From: Bacteroidales bacterium
GTDB lineage: Bacteria; Bacteroidota; Bacteroidia; Bacteroidales; UBA932
Direction of reading: 5' to 3'
DNA: 64,000 bases
NCBI GenBank assembly: GCA_017617715.1
Contig: JAFZVQ010000036.1
Coordinates: 51,681-115,680, forward strand
Translations under genes and position numbers: made by a program
The notes under the pieces: generated by a model
The model's database searches: none
Seen by the model: the letters and a program-made list of their open reading frames with translations, nothing else
What the model was told of the DNA's origin: nothing
In this document: piece after piece, positions 32,553 through 41,702 of the stretch
How the letters are laid out: every line of letters begins with the position of its first letter
How positions within the stretch are numbered: position 1 is the first letter of the stretch

Positions 32553-34412
32553 TTAGTCGTCGAGTGAAATTTCGCAAACAACCGGGAAGTGGTCTGAAGG
32601 GGCGCAGGAAATGGTTTCATAACCTTCCGCAGAAACCTCGTAGGTGTTACGGACAGTCCTGTAGGATTTCACGGTGCAATTGCCGTTGACCATGATATGG
32701 TCTATACGGCGCTCCGGATGGTTCTTGCAGTACTGGGTCCAGTTGTACTGGTAGGTGGCAGCCGTACCGGACTGGGTGCCCGGGTAGGTCTGGTAGAAGC
32801 TGGAAAGGTTGCCTGCTGCGAGTACGGCATCATAGCCGTCGGTCCAGTATCCCAGAAGCTCCGCGGCACCGGCCTTGTTGCTGTTGCTTGCGTGGTTGAC
32901 GGAGTTGAAATCGCCCACAAGGATCTTGCGGTCCACGTCGGACTTACTGGCGGCAAATGCATTGATACCACCTGACATGTTGAGGTTGCTGGTGCCACTG
33001 CCAGTGTCTTGGCTATAGGTGGGCAGCTGGGTCACGAAGAAGTAGAACTCCTTGCCGGAGGTCTTGTGCCTGAACTTGACCCAGACGACATAGCGGTTGG
33101 GGTCGCCGGAATTGGAATCGCTGGAAGTGGAATACGAGCTACTGCTGACTCGTAGCCAGGCCCTGCCGTCGGATACCTTGGTGAGGACGGCTGCTTTATA
33201 CGCATAGCCGTTGCAGTAGTGGTAGTTGCCGGACTGTGAGCCCGGGTAATTGAGCTGCCATGTATATGCGGCACCCTGGGCTGCCACAATATCCTGAAGG
33301 GAATAATCCTGGCCGCTCTGATACATGTCGTCACCTATCTCGTTGAAGCCGATGACGTCTGCATTCGTGTTGTATATGGCCAGGCCGAGGGCGGCACGCA
33401 TATCCGTATTGGTCTTGATGATGGCGTTTTCCGGGCGGGCAAGCCTGCCGTTGGAGTCTCCGGTAGTGGCCGCAGCCGGACGGTTATCGTCGTCCAGCCT
33501 CATGACGTTGTACGTGGCCACGGTGATGACGGGAGGCGTCACAGTGGGGTTGCCGCCGTTTTCGGAAGACAGATCGCCGATTGCGAACAGATTCTCGGTC
33601 CTCCCGGCGACGAAGGTCTTGCTCTCAAACTCGATGACGTCGGTGCCGGAAAGAGTGTTGCCGTTGCCCCAGAACTTCAGGCGCATGAAGGCGCCGTCGG
33701 ACTGGTAGACGAGAGCCTCGAGGCCGGCAGCGTAGGTCTGGGCCGGGATGGCCACGCAGACATAAGTGTCAGAGCCAGAAAGGGTGAGTCCGGAACTGAA
33801 ATTATATGTCAACGTGCCTGCGGTGCCGCCTGAGAAAGCGCCGGTCTCAAAGTTGGAGACGGTAAAATCGCCATAGAGCTTCTCACTGCCGAGACTGTTG
33901 ATCTCAATCTTGCCCAGAGTGGCGCTGCCGTTGAGGGCGAAACGCAGCACGCCGCAGAAATTATGCAGCGTGGCGGTGTACTTTTCGCCATCCTGTGCTG
34001 CGGTTCCATACATGGCGGCAGCCGCAGCGTCAAAGCTATTGGCTACATAACCCTGCTCAGCCGGAAGCGCTATGACATTGGAAGAGGTCGTACCCGGATA
34101 GAGCACGTTGTAGGGAGAGGAGGGAGAGCCGTTCACGGTGAAAGCGACGATCTTCTTGCCGTCGTCAGCAGAAGAAACGGCCTCGGACAGTATTCCGTTG
34201 ACAGAGATCCGGTCTCCTTCTTTCCAAAGGACCTCATAAACAGACCCGGCAGGACCACTGAGCGCGGTCTTGGTCTGGGCGTCCTCGGGGAGCCGGGCCT
34301 CAAGCACAAAGACATCATTGTCCGCGGGCCCGGGCTGGGGGATCTCTTCACAGGCGATGGCCCCGGCCAATACGGCAAGGGGCAATACCCATTTTATATT
34401 ATTGGTGTTCAT
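32553..34412 (-). CDS. Fimbrillin-like / EEP-family phosphodiesterase lipoprotein (619 aa)
   Basis: It has a lipoprotein signal (VLAGAIAC, then EE). The N-terminal module (TKTALS, LWKEGDRISVNG) is a close paralogue of that in the 16087-17997 protein, including AMYG..., SLGSEKL and FMRLKFWG. The EEP domain (about 320-619) has ATYNVMRL, DVIGFNEIGD, FFVTQLPT, ILVGDFNS, RIDHIMVNG and SDHFPVV. It should hydrolyse phosphodiester or phosphate bonds outside the cell; substrate unknown. Confidence 0.85.
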   Translation of the reverse strand: MNTNNIKWVLPLAVLAGAIACEEIPQPGPADNDVFVLEARLPEDAQTKTALSGPAGSVYEVLWKEGDRISVNGILSEAVSSADDGKKIVAFTVNGSPSSPYNVLYPGTTSSNVIALPAEQGYVANSFDAAAAAMYGTAAQDGEKYTATLHNFCGVLRFALNGSATLGKIEINSLGSEKLYGDFTVSNFETGAFSGGTAGTLTYNFSSGLTLSGSDTYVCVAIPAQTYAAGLEALVYQSDGAFMRLKFWGNGNTLSGTDVIEFESKTFVAGRTENLFAIGDLSSENGGNPTVTPPVITVATYNVMRLDDDNRPAAATTGDSNGRLARPENAIIKTNTDMRAALGLAIYNTNADVIGFNEIGDDMYQSGQDYSLQDIVAAQGAAYTWQLNYPGSQSGNYHYCNGYAYKAAVLTKVSDGRAWLRVSSSSYSTSSDSNSGDPNRYVVWVKFRHKTSGKEFYFFVTQLPTYSQDTGSGTSNLNMSGGINAFAASKSDVDRKILVGDFNSVNHASNSNKAGAAELLGYWTDGYDAVLAAGNLSSFYQTYPGTQSGTAATYQYNWTQYCKNHPERRIDHIMVNGNCTVKSYRTVRNTYEVSAEGYETISCAPSDHFPVVCEISLDD

Positions 34413-34430
34413 CGGGAGACTGCATTAAGG

Positions 34431-34571
34431 TTAATCGGAATCATCGTCAAACGTACCCGGTGTCCCAATATAGTCATCGGCGGACACTATACACAGTCGG
34501 TCGTCAGTCTCAAAGGTGAACATGGCTTTCACCATAGGAGCCTCATATGAAATATAATGAATCGGTTTCAT
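34431..34571 (-). CDS. Operonic micro-gene, 46 aa, unknown function
   Basis: Ends 18 bp before the ATG at 34412 and begins 17 bp after the stop at 34589 (a Met two codons earlier, at 34577, is possible). The peptide starts MKPIHYISYEAP, has DRLCIVSADD and ends FDDDSD, matching the micro-gene pattern. Confidence 0.55.
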   Translation of the reverse strand: MKPIHYISYEAPMVKAMFTFETDDRLCIVSADDYIGTPGTFDDDSD

Positions 34572-34588
34572 AAACATGAGGTTTTATG

Positions 34589-36715
34589 TTATTCTTTAAC
34601 GCATCTCACGCTGGCAGCGTCGGCGACAAAGAGGGCAAGGTTCTTGCCGGCGTCGTAGAGATTTCCGTTGGAACCGCCTGCACCAGTTTTGTCGACAGTG
34701 CCGCCGGACATGGTGAACTGGTAATAAGTCGTGCCGGGATAGTCACTGGTCGTAATGGTAGTATTACCGACGCCCTTGAAGCCATACTGGATCTTCGCGG
34801 TAGCAATCTCATCCAGGCCGCAGTACCACAGGTGGGCGCGGGGATAGAAGGCAGTATTTCCGAGTTTGTCGGTATTGAAATAGTTGATGAGGTCTCCAGT
34901 GTATTGGGCGGTATCGCTGCTGCCGCAGACACGGATGCCGGCAAACGGAATCCAGACGAACTGGCCTTCCACCTCCCGGTAGTTTCCACCCTTGGTGAGA
35001 CGGTAGTCGTTGTTCGCAGAACCCTGCAGATTGCCGGTGATTGCGGCGGCGTCAGGCACACGGTATCCCGGAGGACAAGGGTCGAGCATGGTCTTGGTGG
35101 GCTGCCACCAGGCATCATCGCCGGTATTCGCGAGAGAAGAAGTGGTCCATGCCCCGGTGCTGCCGGCTGAATAGAAATAGTTGATGTAATTGAAGAGACG
35201 GTTGAATCCGACAGTGCCCAGGGTGCTGGCCTTCCAACTCTGGCCGTAGCTGCCCTGAAGGTGTTTGTGCAGCACGTAACCGTTGTCGGAGAAGTTCTCG
35301 GCAGGGCTCACGATGCCCGGCTTGGGAAGCGGGCTGCCCCACTGGTAGTAGCAGCCGAAAGTGCCGATGATGTCGCTGTCGGACATGGAGGCCACAGCAG
35401 ATGCGGAGTGAGGGGAATAGGTGGCTCCAAGGTTGCGGTCCAGGAATGTGTAGCCGTTGGTGAGAGGCTGGTCCTGGACGTCGGAGATCCAGATGTGGCA
35501 TGCCCACTGGACCTCGAGTTTGGAAGTCACCGCCTGCAGCATGACGTTGCCGGTCACGCCTGCGGGCACGGTGAAATAGATCCAGTCGCCATAACGCTCG
35601 ACGTTCTTCACAAGGCCTTCCTCACTCTCCCAGACGGGCCATACGAACGCTATGTTGCTGTCACCCTTGAACAACTGTTTGCCAGTAGGGCTCAACATTA
35701 TGCGGTCTCCGCCCTTGAAGGCCATCTTGACCCTGTAGCGCACATCCTCATAACCGGGCCTGACAATATAGCTGTTGGCAAACTCTTCTTCGCCGGTCAC
35801 AGGATTGACGCAAAGGTTGACTGCGTCCTTGGTGTCCTGCGCAATCACGCTGAAGGAGCTGATGGGAGTGATGACGTTGCGTGTGAAGGTATGCGGTTTA
35901 GTGGCCACCATCAGACGGCTCGTGCGGGCGTCCTTCAAGGCAAAAGTCGATATCCGGAGGTCGTCGAAAGTACCTTCGGGCACCACGAAATAAATGGGAG
36001 TGGGGGTCGTGGAAAGCTGTATGTCGACTTCGTCGCTCGTGGCGTTCATATATATGTAGTGCTGGGCGGAATCGCCGTCGGCAAACTCGAGCCTCGGAGC
36101 GCCGGACGACATATCGATGGTCGCCGCGCCGGAAAGCTTCTGGGAGTCGCTCTGGAGCTGCATGGCATAGAGACGGCCTTCAGTAGCGCGCACGGGCACT
36201 TTGAATACACCGCAGAGGCTGCTCATCTTCACGTCGTCGCCGCTGAACGTGCCCACCATGGTGTTCACGCCGGAGGCGAAAACGCTCCCGGAGAGTACAC
36301 CCTCCGCCACAGGGAAAGGCTGGCGGGTAGGGATGTCCACCTTGACGACGGCGCCGTCGACGGAACTCACGTTGTCGTAGGGATAAACAGCATAGCTGTA
36401 AGATTCACCTGCGGAGGCCTCCGCAATGGCAAAAGTGGCCTTGCCGGTGCCGGCGCCGCTCACGAGGGAGGCCTTGCGGACAGTATTGGTGCCGCTCACG
36501 ACGACAGCCATCTCGTCACCCTCGGACCACACGACATAAGAAATGCCATCCTTGCCAGGATCTTCGAGAGAAGTTTTGGAAAGATTGCCCGCATCCGCGT
36601 TGATGTAGCGGGTGACGGTGCCTTCGGGATTGGTAAGATTTTCCGGCTCAATAACCTCACAGGAAACGGCGGAAAGAACTGCGCAGATGGCGCTGAATAA
36701 AAATGCTTTCTTCAT
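34589..36715 (-). CDS. Fimbrillin-like protein with FISUMP-type C-terminal domain (708 aa)
   Basis: The start at 36715 gives the lipoprotein signal MKKAFLFSAICAVLSAVSC. The fimbrillin-like module (SKTSLE, VWSEGDEMAVVVSG) spans about 25-300. The C-terminal half has the hallmarks of the FISUMP (major paralogous) domain: FLDRNLGATYSPHSA, GCYYQWGSP, LDPCPPGYRVPD, and the closing SVRCVKE. Such proteins are often fimbrial tip or surface lectin-like components in Bacteroidota. It is preceded by a 39-codon micro-gene. Confidence 0.8.
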   Translation of the reverse strand: MKKAFLFSAICAVLSAVSCEVIEPENLTNPEGTVTRYINADAGNLSKTSLEDPGKDGISYVVWSEGDEMAVVVSGTNTVRKASLVSGAGTGKATFAIAEASAGESYSYAVYPYDNVSSVDGAVVKVDIPTRQPFPVAEGVLSGSVFASGVNTMVGTFSGDDVKMSSLCGVFKVPVRATEGRLYAMQLQSDSQKLSGAATIDMSSGAPRLEFADGDSAQHYIYMNATSDEVDIQLSTTPTPIYFVVPEGTFDDLRISTFALKDARTSRLMVATKPHTFTRNVITPISSFSVIAQDTKDAVNLCVNPVTGEEEFANSYIVRPGYEDVRYRVKMAFKGGDRIMLSPTGKQLFKGDSNIAFVWPVWESEEGLVKNVERYGDWIYFTVPAGVTGNVMLQAVTSKLEVQWACHIWISDVQDQPLTNGYTFLDRNLGATYSPHSASAVASMSDSDIIGTFGCYYQWGSPLPKPGIVSPAENFSDNGYVLHKHLQGSYGQSWKASTLGTVGFNRLFNYINYFYSAGSTGAWTTSSLANTGDDAWWQPTKTMLDPCPPGYRVPDAAAITGNLQGSANNDYRLTKGGNYREVEGQFVWIPFAGIRVCGSSDTAQYTGDLINYFNTDKLGNTAFYPRAHLWYCGLDEIATAKIQYGFKGVGNTTITTSDYPGTTYYQFTMSGGTVDKTGAGGSNGNLYDAGKNLALFVADAASVRCVKE

Positions 36716-36734
36716 AACGTTTCTCATTTGGGGG

Positions 36735-36854
36735 TTAGAATGTCAGATCGTCGTCTCCGGATGTTGACCATTGGTCAACCAGGGAGGCATCCATCAGTTT
36801 GTACTCCACCTCATAAGGCAGGAGCTCGGTCAATGGGGTCTGGTACTTTTTCAT
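36735..36854 (-). CDS. Operonic micro-gene, 39 aa, unknown function
   Basis: Begins 15 bp after the stop at 36870 and ends 19 bp before the ATG at 36715. The peptide starts MKKYQTPLTELLPYEVEYKL and ends STSGDDDLTF. It has the same build as the other micro-genes. Confidence 0.55.
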   Translation of the reverse strand: MKKYQTPLTELLPYEVEYKLMDASLVDQWSTSGDDDLTF

Positions 36855-36869
36855 TATATAATAATTTAG

Positions 36870-38798
36870 TTAATTGATTTCCAACAATCTAATTGTCACG
36901 TCGCTGAGGATCATCATATTGGACTTGTCCTTGGCTGTCTCGCTGGTGGGGCCGAAAGCGATGCGGTCGCCCTGGACAAGACCGTCAAGCTCGACGGTGA
37001 ATTCGGACAGGACTGTGAGACCGCCGGTGTAGGAGAAGGTCTTGGTGTTGGAAGCGAGATCCAGAGTATTCTTGTTTGTCTGAGTGCCGCTGCCGATTAA
37101 ATTGAACTTCTTGTCGTGCTGCACGGCGAGCATGGCGATGTTGCCGCCCGCCGTTCCGGCGGCATGGAATGTAACACTCACCTTTGCCGTCTTCCCTTCC
37201 GGGATGTTGTCGAGAGCGGGCGTGACCAGATGGGTTCCATACGAAGTCGTGCTGATGAAAACATAGCCGGGACCGACATACAGTCTTGCGTACTGGCCCT
37301 GAGCCCACTTGCCCAGACGAAGACCGGATGCCTTCTTGGCAGTCGACTGGGCAGTCACGCTTCTTTGCGCAAATTGACCTGTGGTTGAAACAAAACGGGC
37401 AGCTTCACGGCTGGAGAACAGCTCCTTTGTGTCGGCATTGTATTCGACGCCGGAATCGGCGACATCATAGCCTGCCGCCTGATTCACTTCGTCAGCGCCC
37501 CAGAGCATTTCGCCGAAGTCTTCTGCAAGAAGCACGTCGCCCACCTCGGCAGGCGAGCTGCCCACCTCCACGATGGAGAATGCAGATGTGGTGCCGCTGA
37601 CGACGGGGCTTTCCTTTTGCTCCGCTCCGTCAGTATCCACCACCTTGAACCAATAAGGAGTAGAACTCTTGAGCCCGGAAAAGACAAAACGAGGCTGGCG
37701 CAGACTCCAGCAAGGGTCGCCTGCAGGGATTGAATAGCTCACCACCTCGGAGGTGCAGCCTTCGTCACTGAAGAGGGAAATTGTGTATGGCTTGCTGATG
37801 TCGTCATCCACGCTCACGCCTTCCGTCCAGGTGAATACCAGAGTGGACGAGGATTTGGCGGCGAGCATAGCCTTGACGGGATAGTATTTGTCTATCTTCA
37901 GTTCCGCTATTTCCACTTTCTGCTGCTCTCCGCGCGCACAGGCGCTGAGTTTGGTGGTGACCAATGAGGCCATTCCCGTGAGCATCGTGAAAGCGTCCCC
38001 GACCTTCATAAGGGAGAAATCGGTGGTGTTGCTCAGCTCGAGCTCCACGGCTTCGGCGGGGATTGCCTCCGGCTGCTCCGCGCCCTGGTAAAGGGCGGAC
38101 AGCGTATAGCGCTCGCCAGCCTGCACGACGGCCGCAGAGCCTGCGGGCTGATAGACGCCGTCTATGCTTATGCCCTTGAGCATGCTGCTGACGACGGGAA
38201 CCCTGCAGCCCAGACCGTCCTCGGAAACCACCTTGACGTTTGTCTGTGCGAAGTACACGTACGACGGGTCGCCGGCAGCCTTGGTGCCGAAGATAAGCAG
38301 GCCGTCGGAATCAACGGTGGCGGCGGAAGTGTCGTCCACGCTCCATGTGAAGCTGTGGCCGCTGTCTCCGTCAGTGGTGACGGCGGAAAGCTGTATGGCC
38401 ATCCCGGGATAGCCATAAATGGCCTCTACGGGCTGGCCGAGACCGTCCTGAATGGATACGTTGTATTTGATGGGCGGGTTGACGCTCACCATACAGGCCG
38501 CCTTCTGAAAGCCGTCTGCAGAAGTGGCGACCACATAAGTCACGCCCTCCGACTTGCCTGTGACGGTGCCGTCCTTAACCTCGGCATACTCCTCGTCGAG
38601 TACGCTCCATACCACATCCATCTTGAGGGATTCCGGCAGCACGGTTGCGGTGATGGTGAAGGATTCGCCCACCTTGAGGTCGACCTTGTCCCGGTTCAGC
38701 ACCACGCTTGTCGCGCCGCCCTTCACTTCGTCCGTATTCTCGATACAGGAGAAGAGAACCGGAAGGAGAAATAATGCTGTTGCGATGAATCGTTTCAT
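36870..38798 (-). CDS. Ig-like (BIG2) / FN3-like / jelly-roll lipoprotein (642 aa)
   Basis: A lipoprotein signal (LLPVLFSC, then IENTDE) is followed by a BIG2-type bacterial Ig-like domain (about 28-110: VGESFTITATVLPES, VTGKSEGVTYVVAT) and a second Ig-like region to about 300. An FN3-like domain (STLVFTWTEGVS, SDEGCTSE) and a LAEDFGE jelly-roll-like domain (about 425-640) form the C-terminal half and are shared with the giant proteins further along. It lacks the fimbrillin-like module. It lies 3 bp from the DUF5689 gene and is probably a substrate-binding surface protein of the SusCD system. Confidence 0.75.
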   Translation of the reverse strand: MKRFIATALFLLPVLFSCIENTDEVKGGATSVVLNRDKVDLKVGESFTITATVLPESLKMDVVWSVLDEEYAEVKDGTVTGKSEGVTYVVATSADGFQKAACMVSVNPPIKYNVSIQDGLGQPVEAIYGYPGMAIQLSAVTTDGDSGHSFTWSVDDTSAATVDSDGLLIFGTKAAGDPSYVYFAQTNVKVVSEDGLGCRVPVVSSMLKGISIDGVYQPAGSAAVVQAGERYTLSALYQGAEQPEAIPAEAVELELSNTTDFSLMKVGDAFTMLTGMASLVTTKLSACARGEQQKVEIAELKIDKYYPVKAMLAAKSSSTLVFTWTEGVSVDDDISKPYTISLFSDEGCTSEVVSYSIPAGDPCWSLRQPRFVFSGLKSSTPYWFKVVDTDGAEQKESPVVSGTTSAFSIVEVGSSPAEVGDVLLAEDFGEMLWGADEVNQAAGYDVADSGVEYNADTKELFSSREAARFVSTTGQFAQRSVTAQSTAKKASGLRLGKWAQGQYARLYVGPGYVFISTTSYGTHLVTPALDNIPEGKTAKVSVTFHAAGTAGGNIAMLAVQHDKKFNLIGSGTQTNKNTLDLASNTKTFSYTGGLTVLSEFTVELDGLVQGDRIAFGPTSETAKDKSNMMILSDVTIRLLEIN

Positions 38799-38801
38799 AT
38801 T

Positions 38802-41018
38802 CTACTTGTTGTAGCGTACTGCAAAATAATCCATTGTGTTATAACCGGTGCCGTTGGCGATGGTGCTGTCGTCATAGGAATTGACCTTGGTGGTGCCGGC
38901 TTTGTTGTTGCTGGGCATAAGGCGTATGCTCACGCTGTCGTGCCCGAGGATTTCCGTGGGGAGCGGGAAGTCGTACACGCGGGTGCCGAGGGTCTGCCAG
39001 TCGTGCTGGCTGGCCCAGATGGCCACGTCCGGCACAACGAATTCGCCGATGTCTTTCCATTTGCTGTCGTTGGCTTTGGACGTATCCACGGTGCCGATTG
39101 CGTACTGGGCCTTCCAGTAGCGGGGCGAACGGGCACCCTGGGCGTTATTGTACATCGCGAACTGCATGGATACCTTGTCGGAAGATATTCCGGCGGTGCT
39201 GAAATTCACGAGCCAGCAGTATCCCCTGGAATTGTCGGAATCCCACCAGTTCTTGTTGGACCAGCTGAGCTTGATATTGTCTTTGAACCAGCCTTTGCCG
39301 TCCGTGTTCTGGGCGCTTTCGGTGCCGTTGTCCACCCAGGGCTGGTAGATGCCGCCCTCGTCGAGCTCGATGCCTGCGCCTTCTGCATACTTACCTTTCC
39401 TGCTGCTGCCGCACTTGCCGATGTAGAAGTACGAGGGAGAGTAATTGCCGACAGCGCCGTAGGTGTGGCACATTTCGCCGTTGCCCTTGGTGGCCAGTAT
39501 GGCTTCAGGAAGGACTGTCTTGTCGAATTCGCCCGGATATTTCACGTAGCGGAACTCGGTGATGATGCCGGAGAAATTGTCTTTGAAATCGGGCTTGAGA
39601 TCGATTTCCTCACGGATGAGGTGGCGGAGCTGGTAGCGGCCAATATTGCCGCTGCGCTCGAAGCTCTTGTAGTTCTCGTGGACCACGATGCCGGTGATGT
39701 TGCCGCTGCCGTATGGAAGCGTCTCTCCGTTACGGCGGTAGGTGCAGGTCATGTTGGTGAACATATACATGCTGCCTCCCTTGATGTCACGGATGAGGAT
39801 GGGATACTTGGCCAGGCGGTTGTAGCCACAGGCGGAGGTGTAGCCCTCGTTGACAGGAGTGAAGGGACCCTTTCGCATCGCTATCTCGCAGTCCTTGATT
39901 TTCACGAGGGTATTGATGTCGTTGTCCGTAAGCTCGCCGATGTACTTTTCCTTCCAGGGCATAGTGGCGGTGCCGTCGGAACTCATGAGCAGGTTGTTGG
40001 AACTGACTCCTTCTATGGTGTAGTGGAACGGCTGGGTTTCGGATTTCCTGATCACGGCTCCGCCCAGACGCAGGCACACGCGGCTGTAGCGCTGGAAATT
40101 GTTGTCCGTTTCAGTATCCGTGACGAGCCGGAAGCCATACTGGCCGTCGGGACTCTCGATGTAGGCGGTACGGTCGGTGAGGGTGTAGTCTATGACGCCT
40201 GTTCCCTGTTTGTAGTCGTCCACGACGGCGTCGCCGGCGTTGCCTCCTTCAGTGGTGCTTACGATATAACCCTCAAAAAGGGCGTCGTCCGGGAGGGTGA
40301 ATCCGCTGACCGTCGCAAGGCTGCGGAGCTCCTCGGGAGTGAAGAATGTGCCGATGATGTTGTCCGAGCGTGCCTGCAGGACGGTAATCTCGGCCGTCTG
40401 CACGTCCTTCCATCCGTCTTCGTAGGAGATTACAATCAGGGCGCGGCGCATATAGTTCCTGTCAGGGTTGTCTGTGGCACTGAACGTGAGGGTGTTGCTT
40501 GTGAGCCGGAAGTCCGTAATCCACTCTTCGTCGCCGGAGTAGCGGACCTCAGTCTTGATGCGGTCCAGCGGTACGTTGACATCGGTGGCGATGGTCTTGC
40601 TGCCGCCGGTTCCGTTGTACACGAGCACAAAGGTTTCTGAGAACTTGAACTTCTCTTCAACGCCGCCGCGCTGGAACACATAGACCGTATCGGTGCGGGT
40701 GTCGGTGCTGAAAAGGATGTCCGAACGGCGCTGGAAACCGGTGTTGGGCTGAATGTGGACGCGGAGGGTGCTGTCGGAATCGAAGGTGTTGAAACCGAGC
40801 CTCAGCCAGGATTCATCAGCCTTGTCGATAAATGATATGATGCCCTGCTTGTTGGTGACGAAAGGAATGTCCAGGTCTCCCCCCTCCTGCCCAACGTAGA
40901 AGTCGTGCTCGGCCATACCGAGCTCGTCGGGAGGGAACACCTCGAATCCGTTCTGAATGCAGGACTGGCAGAGCGAAATGGCCAAAACGGCGGACGCAAG
41001 TATAAATGCTTTTTTCAT
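38802..41018 (-). CDS. BACON / DUF5689 surface lipoprotein (738 aa)
   Basis: It has a lipoprotein signal (LAISLCQSC). Residues about 40-210 look like two BACON-type beta domains (DIPFVTNKQGIISFI...WLRL). The middle (about 225-470) is DUF5689-like: FTPEELRSLATVSGFTLPDD, FEGYIVSTTEGGN and an OB-fold-like continuation. The C-terminus is a beta-rich carbohydrate-binding-like domain. DUF5689 proteins often occur with EEP nucleases; here four EEP genes lie in the same locus. Likely role: binding of the extracellular substrate. Confidence 0.75.
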   Translation of the reverse strand: MKKAFILASAVLAISLCQSCIQNGFEVFPPDELGMAEHDFYVGQEGGDLDIPFVTNKQGIISFIDKADESWLRLGFNTFDSDSTLRVHIQPNTGFQRRSDILFSTDTRTDTVYVFQRGGVEEKFKFSETFVLVYNGTGGSKTIATDVNVPLDRIKTEVRYSGDEEWITDFRLTSNTLTFSATDNPDRNYMRRALIVISYEDGWKDVQTAEITVLQARSDNIIGTFFTPEELRSLATVSGFTLPDDALFEGYIVSTTEGGNAGDAVVDDYKQGTGVIDYTLTDRTAYIESPDGQYGFRLVTDTETDNNFQRYSRVCLRLGGAVIRKSETQPFHYTIEGVSSNNLLMSSDGTATMPWKEKYIGELTDNDINTLVKIKDCEIAMRKGPFTPVNEGYTSACGYNRLAKYPILIRDIKGGSMYMFTNMTCTYRRNGETLPYGSGNITGIVVHENYKSFERSGNIGRYQLRHLIREEIDLKPDFKDNFSGIITEFRYVKYPGEFDKTVLPEAILATKGNGEMCHTYGAVGNYSPSYFYIGKCGSSRKGKYAEGAGIELDEGGIYQPWVDNGTESAQNTDGKGWFKDNIKLSWSNKNWWDSDNSRGYCWLVNFSTAGISSDKVSMQFAMYNNAQGARSPRYWKAQYAIGTVDTSKANDSKWKDIGEFVVPDVAIWASQHDWQTLGTRVYDFPLPTEILGHDSVSIRLMPSNNKAGTTKVNSYDDSTIANGTGYNTMDYFAVRYNK

Positions 41019-41024
41019 ATCAGG

Positions 41025-41696
41025 CTATTTTGGCTGGACGATTTTGACGGTGTTGGAATAAATCGTATCCCCTTCGGTGGAATCGTAGACGCCTGCGTCC
41101 GTGTGGGAGAGCTTCAAATTGGCAGTACGTTCCGTGCCGGTGTTGTTGGGAGCGATTTCGATGCTGACCTTGTCCTTCTCGACGCCTTTGAGGGTAATCC
41201 AGGGCGCCTCGGGCTCCTGGCCTTCGGGGTAGGACAGGGTAAGGAACATCTCGTCCAGGTTGTAGACGAGGTTGGTGCTGAACTTGATGTCCTGCGCCGC
41301 TCCAGCGGCAGGAACATCCAGGGTCGTGGCGTCCAGCGTCATTTCGCATTCGGAATCCGAAAGGAAAGACTGCTGGAACATATTCAGGGTACGGGTCTGG
41401 TCTCCGGCCTTGAATACCAGTATGACACGGCGGGAGCGGCCATAGTTGACATCATAGTCGAATACGAGATAACCGCTCTTGATGCCGTTGAAACGGTCGA
41501 TGGACGCCCAGGCTACCGGATGGTCCAATTCTACTGTCCAGGACGTGTTGGAGAACACGGCAACCTGGGTGGAGCCGCCGCTGTTGGAAAGCACGTTGTA
41601 CTCGGAAAGCAGGCCGAGCGTCTGGTTATACTCGTACTTCTCCCTGCAGGAAACCGCAGCGAGAAGCATCAGGATAAAGAGTGCAATTCTTTTCAT
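41025..41696 (-). CDS. BACON-domain lipoprotein (223 aa)
   Basis: It has a lipoprotein signal (MLLAAVSC, then REK). A BACON-type domain spans about 33-115 (SNTSWTVELDHPVAWASID, then TLNMFQQ) and a second beta domain follows to the end (IEIAPNNTGTERTANLKL). BACON domains are small Ig-like modules in PUL surface proteins. It lies directly after SusD (6 bp), the usual place for a surface glycan- or ligand-binding protein. Confidence 0.8.
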   Translation of the reverse strand: MKRIALFILMLLAAVSCREKYEYNQTLGLLSEYNVLSNSGGSTQVAVFSNTSWTVELDHPVAWASIDRFNGIKSGYLVFDYDVNYGRSRRVILVFKAGDQTRTLNMFQQSFLSDSECEMTLDATTLDVPAAGAAQDIKFSTNLVYNLDEMFLTLSYPEGQEPEAPWITLKGVEKDKVSIEIAPNNTGTERTANLKLSHTDAGVYDSTEGDTIYSNTVKIVQPK

Positions 41697-41702
41697 ACCC
41701 CG

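Noticed and set aside
35261-36700. 479-codon plus-strand frame opposite the FISUMP-like gene
   Set aside because: Antisense shadow; the opposite strand encodes a recognisable protein in a tight operon.
38940-40640. 566-codon plus-strand frame opposite the DUF5689 gene
   Set aside because: It is an antisense shadow produced by GC-rich codon positions. It has no domain, signal or context, while the minus-strand gene is well supported.
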